Part shown: piece after piece, positions 45,138 to 52,119 of the stretch
Numbering within the stretch: position 1 is the stretch's first letter
How the letters are laid out: the number at the start of each line of letters is the position of its first letter
Assembly: GCA_031265585.1 (NCBI GenBank)
Contig: JAISCL010000378.1
Coordinates: 1 to 52,119 of the forward strand
Length of the DNA: 52,119 bases
Source: Tannerella sp.
GTDB taxonomy: Bacteria > Bacteroidota > Bacteroidia > Bacteroidales > Tannerellaceae
Direction of reading: 5' to 3'
Notes under the pieces: model-generated
The model's input: the letters and a program-made list of their open reading frames with translations, nothing else
Database searches by the model: none
What the model was told of the DNA's origin: nothing
Translations under genes and position numbers: made by a program

Positions 45138-46195
45138 AACATTCCTCCTGCATTAGTGGGTGACACGGCCGGCAGGAGCTTCACCCGCTCGCCCTCGTGC
45201 AGTGAATGTGCTCCTGCCGTGACGACGGTTTCGCCCGCCTGCAATCCTTCGATGACGGTTACCGTACCGTCCGTCAGCACGGTTCCCGTCCGCACCGTCC
45301 GCGATTCGACCGTCTGCGTGTCGCTGCGGTAAATCCACACCGTCGAGGCGCTGTTGATCTCGAAGACGGCGGACAGCGGGATGTTGACCCGCGCCGTGTG
45401 TTCGGGCTTCAGGACGATGTTCACCATGGCAGCCATCCCCGGCGCGGGCATCTGCTTTGCCTCCTCCTTCATCCGCAGGCGCATGGCGTACAGCTGGTTC
45501 AGGTTGGCTTTCCGCGTGATGCCTATCAGTTCGAGCGGGAACTTCCGGTCGGGATAAATGTCTACGGTGCAGGAGAACGATTCAAAACGGTCGCGCCGGA
45601 TGAAATCGGACGAGGAAATGTTGATTTCCACCTCCGGAACGCCCGTGCTGATCATGGATATGACGGGCGTCCCCGCGCCGACGGTCTCGTTTGCCTCGAA
45701 GAAACGCTTCTGCACATAACCGTCGAAGGGCGCGTACAGATTGACGTCGGCAAGGGCGTTGCGGTGCGCCTCGTACTTGGCGGTGATCTGCCGGAGACCG
45801 TACACGGCCTTGTCGTGCTCGTTGGCAGTAACGCCGTTCTTCTCATACAGCGCGATGATCCGCTCGGCTTCGGCTTTCACCTGCCTGTATTCGGCTTCGG
45901 TGGCGTCAAGCTGGACGGCGTAGTCGCGCGAATCCATCTCCACGAGAATCTGACCCTTCCTGACGCGACGCCCTTCTTCGACATGGATCTTCGCAATGGG
46001 TCCGCTGATGCGAAACGCCAGATTGACGTCCGACGCCGCTTTTACTTTTCCCGGAAAACTTATGTTCGGCTTTTCACCGTACATTCTGACGGTGTCTGCC
46101 TTTACTGTCCTTACGGTCGCCCCGCCGGTTTTCCGCTGCGTGCAGGATGATGTGAACAGCGTCAGACCTGCCAGTATTATAAATAAATGTTTCAT
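45134..46195 (-). CDS. RND efflux periplasmic adaptor lipoprotein
   Basis: 353-residue membrane-fusion protein. Lipobox TSSC near residue 18 anchors it to the inner membrane. The lipoyl-like half motifs are ISGPIAKIHVEEGRRVRKGQILVEMD and NLYAPFDGYVQKRFFEANETV, on either side of a helical hairpin. It joins the RND pump to TolC. First gene of the operon, with its own promoter 25 bases upstream and an AraC-type regulator divergently beyond. Confidence 0.92.
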   Translation of the reverse strand: MKHLFIILAGLTLFTSSCTQRKTGGATVRTVKADTVRMYGEKPNISFPGKVKAASDVNLAFRISGPIAKIHVEEGRRVRKGQILVEMDSRDYAVQLDATEAEYRQVKAEAERIIALYEKNGVTANEHDKAVYGLRQITAKYEAHRNALADVNLYAPFDGYVQKRFFEANETVGAGTPVISMISTGVPEVEINISSSDFIRRDRFESFSCTVDIYPDRKFPLELIGITRKANLNQLYAMRLRMKEEAKQMPAPGMAAMVNIVLKPEHTARVNIPLSAVFEINSASTVWIYRSDTQTVESRTVRTGTVLTDGTVTVIEGLQAGETVVTAGAHSLHEGERVKLLPAVSPTNAGGML

Positions 46196-46219
46196 GCCTG
46201 TGTAATTTAAATCTCACGG

Positions 46220-46250
46220 CAAAGGTACGGCAGGGACGGCGTTCAAGGTT
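46220..46250 (-). promoter_or_regulatory. Promoter of the efflux operon
   Basis: On the minus strand TACCTTTG (46227-46220) matches TAnnTTTG; 18 bases upstream is CCTTG (46250-46246), a TTTG-like -33 box. It lies 25 bases before the adaptor start. Confidence 0.55.
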
Positions 46251-46302
46251 ATTTCGTAGTTAGTCAAAAATGTTCGATTCGTACGCTTTTTTAATTTTTT
46301 AT

Positions 46303-46334
46303 CTTGTTTTAAAGGATCGGAATCCCTATTTTTG
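46303..46334 (+). promoter_or_regulatory. Promoter of the divergent AraC-type regulator
   Basis: TATTTTTG (46327-46334) fits the -7 consensus and CTTG (46303-46306) lies 20 bases upstream as a -33-like box. It is 17 bases before the regulator ATG, so the leader is about 10 bases. The two back-to-back promoters lie within 115 bases, room for shared control. Confidence 0.55.
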
Positions 46335-46351
46335 TTGAAAAACCGGCTATT

Positions 46352-47218
46352 ATGAAAGAAAAAGAATTAACAGGCAACCTTAACGGCGCTGCGGAGGGTA
46401 AGCTGTTTTGCGGATTCAGCATCAACAGCAATACCGGCATCGCACGCAACGGCCACGGAATACCGCAGCATCTGAGCAGCGGCGGCATTTTTATCTGCCT
46501 GCGGGGCGAAGCGGAATTTTTCCTGGATCTGGAGAGTTATAAGCTGAAAGCGGGCGACATGTGCGTGGCATTCCCCTTTTCCATCCTGCAAATAATAAGC
46601 ATAAGCGACGGGTTTGAAGGTTTCGGCATGGGCGCCGGCGCAGCGCTTTTCAACGATATCCGGATCCCTTCCCTGACGGACTATTACCTGTATATCAAGG
46701 ATAATCCGTGCATATCCCTGTCGGACGGGGAACAGACGATGCTGACGGAACTCTGCCGGCAGATGATTCAAAAATACGAACGCACCGGCCACCCCTTCCG
46801 CATAGAAATAGCCAACAGCATGTTCCGGGTGATCTACTGCGAAATCGCCGCGATCTACAAGCGCAGCAAGCCGGTCGTCCACGAAGCCGTTTCGCGGAAG
46901 GACATGCTTTTCCGCAAGTTCCTGTTCCTGATCTCCAAAAACTACTGTCGCCACCGGGAAGTTGACTACTATGCCCGCGAACTGTGCGTAACTGCGCGTT
47001 ACCTTTCGTCGGTCATCAAGGGAAAGTCCGGCCTGAGCGCCCTGGGATGGATCAGCGGCATGGTCATAAGGCAAGCCAAAAGCCTGCTGGAAGACCCCGG
47101 CCTGAGCGTACAGCAAATATCAGACGAACTGAACTTTGCCAACCCCTCGTTCTTCGGGCAGTATTTCAAGAAATACACAGGCACAACGCCCAAGAAGTTC
47201 AGGGATGAGAGGAAGTGA
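46352..47218 (+). CDS. AraC/XylS-family transcriptional regulator
   Basis: 288 residues. The N-terminal part (to about 150) is a cupin-like sensor domain; the C-terminal 100 residues hold two helix-turn-helix motifs. The second includes LSVQQISDELNFANPSFFGQYFKKYTGTTPKKFR, the standard AraC signature. It is divergent from the RND efflux operon and is probably its regulator; which ligand it senses is not visible. Convergent with the GH109-like gene, 37 bases apart. Confidence 0.9.
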   Translation: MKEKELTGNLNGAAEGKLFCGFSINSNTGIARNGHGIPQHLSSGGIFICLRGEAEFFLDLESYKLKAGDMCVAFPFSILQIISISDGFEGFGMGAGAALFNDIRIPSLTDYYLYIKDNPCISLSDGEQTMLTELCRQMIQKYERTGHPFRIEIANSMFRVIYCEIAAIYKRSKPVVHEAVSRKDMLFRKFLFLISKNYCRHREVDYYARELCVTARYLSSVIKGKSGLSALGWISGMVIRQAKSLLEDPGLSVQQISDELNFANPSFFGQYFKKYTGTTPKKFRDERK

Positions 47219-47255
47219 CTCCGGAAGCTTTTTTCAGGGAAAATTTTCGCCGTCT

Positions 47256-48668
47256 TTAACAGAATACCGTTTCCATGTCGACAACCGGCCACGGCTTGGC
47301 TTCCTTCCATGCGCCGCGGGTGAAGTCGGGCACGTCGACCGGGTTGCTCCGGTTTTCGAGGGACTGTTCGCTCAACTCGGTGATGCACGACCAGGTGGCT
47401 GCGTCGTAGACGTCCTGATCCGGCGGCAGGCCGTTGCGCAGGCAGTAGATCAGGCGCCAGTCCATGATGTAGTCCATGCCGCCGTGGCCGCCGACCGCTT
47501 TTGCCTTTTCGCCGATGTAGCGCGAGAGCGGGTGCTCGTACTGCGCCATGAGGGCCTTGAATTCTTCGGGTTTCAGGAATTCGTGGGCATGGGGGTCGAG
47601 GGCGATTTTTTCTTCCGGATATTTGACCGCGAAGCCTTTGGTGCCGCTGATCTTGTGGATGCGGTCGTAGGGGCGCGGGCTGGTCGTGTCGTGCACGACC
47701 AGCAGGGTGTGGCCGTTGACGGTGCGGATCAGCGTATTGTTCATGTCGCCCAGCTTGTAGGTGGCTTTTGCTTCGGGCGAATCCTTGCCGAAGGTGTTTT
47801 CGGCGTAGAGCGTGAGGCCGTACTGGTTGGTGGACATGGAGGTGAGGTAGTCGAAACGGTCGCCGCGGTTGATGCCCATGATTTGCGCGATGGGGCCAAG
47901 GCCGTGCGTCGGATAGGGGTCGCCGGTGTGAAGCTTGCTGTGTTCGAGCCGCCACATTTTGTAATAGCCGTTTTTGTTGTGCTTATAACTGCGCAGGTCG
48001 TGGATGTAGGCGCCTTCGCCGTGGTAGATTTCGCCGAAAAGGCCCTGGCGCGCCATGTTGAGCGTGGCCAGTTCGAAGAAGTCGTAGCAGCAGTTTTCGA
48101 GCATCATGCAGTGGCGCTGCATTTCTTCTGCGGTGTCGACCAGCGCCCAGCAGTCGTTCACCGTATGGGCGGCAGGGACTTCCACGACAGTGTGCTTGCC
48201 GTGCTTCATGGCGTACAGGGCAATGGGGACATGCAACTCCCAGGGCGTGGTGTTGTAGATCAGGTCAATGTCGTCGCGTTCACAAACCTTCTTCCAGTCT
48301 TCTTCGCCGGTGTAGGTGGCTGCATCGGGACGTCCGAGTTTCCGGATGGTTTCCCGGCTGCTTTCGACGCGGTCGTTGCGCAGGTCGCACAGGGCGACAA
48401 TCCGTGTGCCGTCAATCTGCGACAGGCGGGAGACGGTGCCGCCTCCACGCGCACCCAGCCCGATAACGGCGATACGCACTTCGGACAGGGGTGCACAGCG
48501 CAAACCCATCGTCGTTTTCCCTTTGCGCGGACGTTTGTCGGCTGATGTTTTTCCCGGCTCCGTCCCGCTGTTCATACGTTGCGCCGCTCCTGCATAACTG
48601 CCTGTTACGCCCAGCGCCAATCCCCCATACAGGGATTTCTTCAAAAATTCTCTACGATTACTTTTCAT
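47256..48668 (-). CDS. GH109-like (Gfo/Idh/MocA-fold) secreted glycosidase
   Basis: 470 residues. A Tat signal (RREFLKKS, residues 5-12) precedes a Rossmann domain with the NAD loop VIGLGARGGG at about 68-77. The C-terminal part is that of GH109 alpha-N-acetylgalactosaminidases: GHGGMDYIMDWRLIYCLRNG and SNPVDVPDFTRGAWK. GH109 enzymes use tightly bound NAD+ and an oxidise-eliminate-add-reduce mechanism, so folded, cofactor-loaded export by Tat makes sense. A role in mucin or host-glycan breakdown is likely by family. It begins 58 bases after a terminator hairpin and has no clear -7 box of its own. Confidence 0.82.
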   Translation of the reverse strand: MKSNRREFLKKSLYGGLALGVTGSYAGAAQRMNSGTEPGKTSADKRPRKGKTTMGLRCAPLSEVRIAVIGLGARGGGTVSRLSQIDGTRIVALCDLRNDRVESSRETIRKLGRPDAATYTGEEDWKKVCERDDIDLIYNTTPWELHVPIALYAMKHGKHTVVEVPAAHTVNDCWALVDTAEEMQRHCMMLENCCYDFFELATLNMARQGLFGEIYHGEGAYIHDLRSYKHNKNGYYKMWRLEHSKLHTGDPYPTHGLGPIAQIMGINRGDRFDYLTSMSTNQYGLTLYAENTFGKDSPEAKATYKLGDMNNTLIRTVNGHTLLVVHDTTSPRPYDRIHKISGTKGFAVKYPEEKIALDPHAHEFLKPEEFKALMAQYEHPLSRYIGEKAKAVGGHGGMDYIMDWRLIYCLRNGLPPDQDVYDAATWSCITELSEQSLENRSNPVDVPDFTRGAWKEAKPWPVVDMETVFC

Positions 48669-48725
48669 ACTTGATCAATTAATAAGTTATTTTTCAGTCA
48701 CATAACCCTGCCTGCATGAGGGTAT

Positions 48726-48771
48726 AAAAAAGCGTGTAAACTTTTTATATACGGGTTTGCACGCTTTTTTT
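48726..48771. terminator. Strong bidirectional terminator upstream of the GH109-like gene
   Basis: AGCGTGTAAAC (48731-48741) pairs with GTTTGCACGCT (48755-48765) over 11 positions (one G-U), and the stem is extended by A5 on the left and T6 on the right. It has T-runs on both strands. It ends 58 bases before the GH109-like start on the minus strand. Confidence 0.85.
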
Positions 48772-48885
48772 AATTGAGAATAGAAAATGAAGGGACACTA
48801 AGATTAATTCATAATTCATATCGCATCCCGGATAACAGGATTGCTTTTCGACAAATGACCGTATTCCTATCGGCAAATTCTTCAT
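48745..48885 (-). CDS. 46-residue ORF / candidate leader between promoter and terminator
   Basis: Starts MKNLPIGIRSFVEKQSCYPG and ends KKSVQTRI; no family recognised. It begins about 13 bases after the predicted transcription start of a good promoter (48905-48935) and its last codons enter the terminator stem. This arrangement suits either a leader peptide controlling termination ahead of the GH109-like gene, or a small RNA of about 170 bases for which the ORF is chance. Confidence 0.3.
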   Translation of the reverse strand: MKNLPIGIRSFVEKQSCYPGCDMNYELILVSLHFLFSIKKSVQTRI

Positions 48886-48904
48886 ATTAATATTTTTTAT
48901 GTGA

Positions 48905-48935
48905 CAAAGATAAACAATCATTTTCAATTTTCAAT
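48905..48935 (-). promoter_or_regulatory. Promoter of the leader/sRNA unit upstream of the GH109-like gene
   Basis: Minus-strand TATCTTTG (48912-48905) is a perfect TAnnTTTG box; ATTG (48935-48932) lies 19 bases upstream as a -33-like box. The predicted start near 48898 and the terminator at 48726 bound a unit of about 170 bases. Confidence 0.62.
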
Positions 48936-49300
48936 TAAATAGATGCGTGTAAACCAATATGTCAAAGAGCGCTTTTTTCTGCCGGTAATCCGCAAGCGAT
49001 AAACGCCTGTGAAAACAGCCGTGAGCGGAATAATTTTTACATCGCCCACCGAATCCTTGAATCGAAAACGCCTGCCGGCAGTCTTTCCTGCGCCTGCCGG
49101 CAGAGGCTTTCATCATCAAAGAACCTGTTGTTTCGGAGAGGAATTATTCATTCTCCGAAAGATATTTCGACACTTCGTGCTTAAATGTATCATATTTCTG
49201 TTATTTTTTTGATTAATACTTTTTTGTATCTGCACCGGTCTTCGCCCGCCTCGCCGACATGCCTGTGTGGAGCGGACGAAGATACCTGATGCAATATTCT
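48936..49300. other. Gene-poor intergenic stretch with a paired palindromic repeat
   Basis: No gene supported. It contains CGCCTGCCGGCAG twice (49069-49081 and 49091-49103), 22 bases apart, each with the 10-base palindrome CTGCCGGCAG. Short ORFs on both strands here have unlikely composition and no start signals. Confidence 0.5.
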
Positions 49301-50677
49301 TTAGTCGGCGTAAGCGCCCCAGAATTTAAGTTCGGTTATTTGTATGTTAGACTGTTCACCCCTTATTCCGTATGTGTTTTGTCCCCTGATAACGAATCTT
49401 AAATACTTGAATTGTTCACTTGTATGTACAGGATCCATGTCAAATCCAAATCCACTTTCAATGAACTCCCTGTCTTCTTGCGTAAGCACAGGCGTATTTG
49501 TCCACACCCTGGCGCCTGAAGGCAACTGCAATTCACAGTCTGCCAGTTTTACCCAGTCATTCCTCCATTCGCCCGTACCTCCGACTTCCGGCCATTCCGT
49601 CCAGTATTTCAAGTTATCCGTCTGACTTCCGTCGCCAACAGTATTTAATGGTTTAGGTTCGTTTGTACCCCATACTTCAAAACTGACCCATACGGGACAG
49701 GAAAAGTAAGGACTCCTTGATCTCATCCAGTATCTCAACCGGCTGTATGAAGCGTTTCTTGCCATGTCGATTGTAAAATACATAGGCAGAGGTTCGTAGA
49801 GTGGATCGTCAGGCCAGGGAATATAACCGTTTAAATAATTTGTAGTAACATGCCACCACGTTGAATTTTGAAAGATTTCTCCGTCGTAAAGCCTCCAAAA
49901 TTCACGACTGCCGGCGACCTGATTATATATATCTCCTCTGTATAAAACAGTTTTATCGTCGAATCCATACCATTGCCATATATTGGCAGTTGTAACAGGA
50001 TCGCGACCATAGATTTCTTCCTCGAACAATGGTGTCAGCACTGTATCCAAAGGCGTAGCGTAATGTTCCCATTTGTCGCGCACCTCAATACGCATATCCT
50101 GTGCCAGATTCTTCATGTTCCGGAATGAATATTTACCTTCATTTTCTTTGGTATAATAAGTATCATGCACAACATAGTCGCCGACAGAATCTTTCAGATA
50201 GACCGTAATGGCAATATCGTTTCTATATTTATTTTCCCATTCCGAATAAATCCCACCAAATGCAGGATAGATTTTAATGGATTGTCGAAGCAATTCTACC
50301 GGAGGCGTCAAGGGATTGACGGTTACCGAAACCGGTCCGGATTCATTCTGACTTTTATCCATCACATACAGTTTGACGGGATGCTCGTTTGTATTGGCAT
50401 ATCCTTCCAGCAGAATGGAATCGTTGAATGCGGAAGAAAAAACACTGCGCAGTTCTTCCCCTTCTTCAAATGCGTATTCCGCCCTTACGCCCAACAGGTC
50501 ATCATCAGCAGGCAGGGTATAATAAATCCATGCCCCGCCATTGATATTTTTTACCGTAACATTACTGACAGTTCCGGGCGGAACACTGTCGGTCACATCA
50601 TGCCAGTCTTTCACCTGTTCACATGACCCCAAAAACATTACCGATAAAATCATCAGAAAAATATATATTCTCTTCAT
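49301..50677 (-). CDS. PUL-associated lipoprotein (DUF4959/DUF5000-like)
   Basis: 458-residue lipoprotein, lipobox FLGSC (about residue 19). An N-terminal Ig-like segment begins DVTDSVPPGTVSNVTVKNIN (DUF4959 style), a second one follows near 125, and the C-terminal 150 residues form a discoidin-like (F5/8 type C) domain of the DUF5000 type, ending SNIQITELKFWG. Such proteins sit right after SusD in many Bacteroidota polysaccharide utilization loci and are thought to bind glycan at the cell surface. It follows susD by 37 bases. The target glycan is unknown. Confidence 0.75.
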   Translation of the reverse strand: MKRIYIFLMILSVMFLGSCEQVKDWHDVTDSVPPGTVSNVTVKNINGGAWIYYTLPADDDLLGVRAEYAFEEGEELRSVFSSAFNDSILLEGYANTNEHPVKLYVMDKSQNESGPVSVTVNPLTPPVELLRQSIKIYPAFGGIYSEWENKYRNDIAITVYLKDSVGDYVVHDTYYTKENEGKYSFRNMKNLAQDMRIEVRDKWEHYATPLDTVLTPLFEEEIYGRDPVTTANIWQWYGFDDKTVLYRGDIYNQVAGSREFWRLYDGEIFQNSTWWHVTTNYLNGYIPWPDDPLYEPLPMYFTIDMARNASYSRLRYWMRSRSPYFSCPVWVSFEVWGTNEPKPLNTVGDGSQTDNLKYWTEWPEVGGTGEWRNDWVKLADCELQLPSGARVWTNTPVLTQEDREFIESGFGFDMDPVHTSEQFKYLRFVIRGQNTYGIRGEQSNIQITELKFWGAYAD

Positions 50678-50714
50678 AATTCTTAATTTTTAATTCATAA
50701 TTCATAATTCTAAA

Positions 50715-52119
50715 TTACCATCCCGGGTTCTGTACCAGATTTTTATTAGTCAACAGGACACTTTGCCGGATGGGCCAGAAATAATCTTTTTTCTCGAAGC
50801 TCAACCGGTAAAGGTCAACCGGAGTGTAGAAATCATCAGCAAAAATATCAAACCCCTGTATGGTTTGGCTCATATACTGTTCCGCTAATTTCCAACGCCT
50901 TAAATCCCAGAAGCGTATCCCCTCAAAAGCGAGTTCATTCATGCGTTCGCGACGGATGACGTCGCGCATACCCGTCTTTGTCAAGGGTTTATCCGGATTC
51001 AGGGAATGACTGCTCCAGCTTTCCACTACGCCATTCAGGCCGCTACGTCTCCTCACCAGGTCTACATACTGATATACCTCGCCCGAAGGGGTACTTCCCG
51101 CTTCGTTCAGCGCTTCGGCATACATCAGATACAGGTCGGCCAGACGGATCAGCGGAAAAGGATAACGGTCAATAGACAGACTGGTGCCATCGTTTCCTAC
51201 GCTGGATAAATAGTTAAGCATTTTTTTACAGATATATCCTGTACTGGAGTGCATTTCAGTCAATCCTGTATAACTCCTCATGTCAAAATGCCAGAGTGTC
51301 CCGTCCGTTACCCGTCCGCAGCCGAACAGTCTTCCCCGGGTGAAAAGAATGGAAGCGTAGAAACGGGCTTCGCGGTCGAAATGAAGCTGCAGGGTTTGCT
51401 GATTCGGCTGAGTATAGAATCGCTCGTCATCGGTAGCTGTTCTCAATTTCAAAAGATCGATTCCGACCCAATCCCGGTCTTCTTCGATCGGCACCCCATT
51501 TTTAGTGTAAAACTGCTTGACAATATGCAAAGGTGGCGCCCAGGTTTGTTTCTGATCCCAATTATTTCCTCCCGTAATACGGGGAAAGCAGGCCTGTTGC
51601 AATCCGCCGGTATTTGAACTGAAATCCGCCCATATCATTTCCGGATTGTTCATACGTTCTGTAACGGCGCCCCTTACCTGCATACTGTTAATTGTTGCAT
51701 CGCTTAAACTTGCAGCCGTCATAGGGCTGGATTCTCTGAAATCGTACAGCCTGTGCCCGTTTTCATGAGCAAAGTCGATAGCTGTTTTCAATGCTTCAGC
51801 CGCCTTCTGCCATTTACCGGCATCATACGTTTGCGGGAAAAGCTCCCTGTTCCGGTTATCGATTAAAGAGAATGTGGGAGGTTCTTCGGCCATGCCGTTG
51901 AATAACGGGCTTGCCGCATAAGTCAATACCTGCGCTTTCAATGCCAAAGCAACGGTTTGAGTCGGTCGTCCCAGTTCTGTGGTCAGGTACTCTATAATCG
52001 GGGGTAAATCGTCGAAAGCCTCGTCCAGAAGCGATATGATGTACTCTACCACTTCGTCCACCGGTTCCCTGTATCTCATCGAAGCATCTCCCTTTTCGCT
52101 GACGGGAATATTTTCCTTA
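50715..52119 (-). CDS. SusD/RagB-family nutrient-binding lipoprotein, C-terminal part
   Basis: About 467 residues are in the window; the N-terminus with its signal peptide lies beyond the right edge (the frame is open to 52119). Family features: VDEVVEYIISLLDEAFDDLP, ALALKAQVLTYAASPLFNG, LIRLADLYLMYAEALNEAGS and the C-terminal RRERMNELAFEGIRFWDLRRW. SusD forms the lid of the SusC TonB-dependent transporter, so a susC gene is expected just outside the window. It is cotranscribed with the DUF4959-like lipoprotein. Confidence 0.93.
   Translation of the reverse strand, partial: KENIPVSEKGDASMRYREPVDEVVEYIISLLDEAFDDLPPIIEYLTTELGRPTQTVALALKAQVLTYAASPLFNGMAEEPPTFSLIDNRNRELFPQTYDAGKWQKAAEALKTAIDFAHENGHRLYDFRESSPMTAASLSDATINSMQVRGAVTERMNNPEMIWADFSSNTGGLQQACFPRITGGNNWDQKQTWAPPLHIVKQFYTKNGVPIEEDRDWVGIDLLKLRTATDDERFYTQPNQQTLQLHFDREARFYASILFTRGRLFGCGRVTDGTLWHFDMRSYTGLTEMHSSTGYICKKMLNYLSSVGNDGTSLSIDRYPFPLIRLADLYLMYAEALNEAGSTPSGEVYQYVDLVRRRSGLNGVVESWSSHSLNPDKPLTKTGMRDVIRRERMNELAFEGIRFWDLRRWKLAEQYMSQTIQGFDIFADDFYTPVDLYRLSFEKKDYFWPIRQSVLLTNKNLVQNPGW

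Noticed and set aside
48931-49212. Short ORFs on both strands in the gap after the DUF4959-like gene
   Set aside because: No promoter or family features; composition is driven by the palindromic CTGCCGGCAG pair and AT-rich flanks.

Overview
The window reads as chromosome of a member of the Bacteroidales. The signs are a dcw cluster in Bacteroidota order, an 11-subunit complex I with fused NuoC-NuoD and no NuoE/F/G, -7 boxes of the TAnnTTTG type (several with a TTTG-like box 18-21 bases upstream), a SusD-family lipoprotein, a GH109-type secreted enzyme, BACON and LRR_5 domains, and a type IX secretion tail. Base composition is moderate (near 50% GC by eye). T9SS plus BspA-like repeats suggest a Tannerella/Parabacteroides/Dysgonomonas-like lineage, but this is inference.

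Layout. 1-1.7 kb: the start of an ABC transporter ATPase leaving the window on the minus strand, then an exported metallo-beta-lactamase-fold hydrolase and a small secreted protein. 1.8-11.7 kb, plus strand: nuoABC/DHIJKLMN, a complete membrane arm and Q module of complex I. 11.8-35.5 kb, minus strand: one nearly uninterrupted co-directional block, in transcription order rsmH, ftsL-like, ftsI, murE, mraY, murD, ftsW, murG, murC, ftsQ, ftsA, a 68-codon partial copy of the ftsA 3' end, ftsZ, gcvT, gcvH, gcvPA, gcvPB, lplA, queC, then a GH-D clan (alpha-galactosidase-like) lipoprotein. Peptidoglycan precursor synthesis and divisome genes thus run directly into the glycine cleavage system and the ligase that can lipoylate its H protein. 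mraZ, murF and ddl are not present here.

35.5-38.3 kb: a structured intergenic region with a 49-codon ORF, an HU-like DNA-binding protein, a short palindromic tandem array, a decayed LRR/BACON/T9SS-tail surface protein gene, and a MITE-like inverted repeat next to a run of 13 C. 38.3-40.5 kb: sensor histidine kinase followed by outer-membrane phospholipase A (minus). 40.6-47.2 kb: TolC/RND/adaptor efflux operon (minus) with a divergent AraC-type regulator. 47.3-52.1 kb: GH109-like Tat-exported oxidoreductase-fold enzyme, a promoter-to-terminator leader unit, a DUF4959/DUF5000-like lipoprotein and the C-terminal part of a SusD protein, the end of a polysaccharide utilization locus.

The most unusual items are the ftsA-tail duplication between ftsA and ftsZ, and three unrelated short tandem arrays in intergenic DNA with periods of 20, 22 and 41 bases (close to 2, 2 and 4 DNA helical turns). 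Two of these lie inside the long division/glycine operon. No tRNA, rRNA, CRISPR array or complete insertion sequence was recognised.
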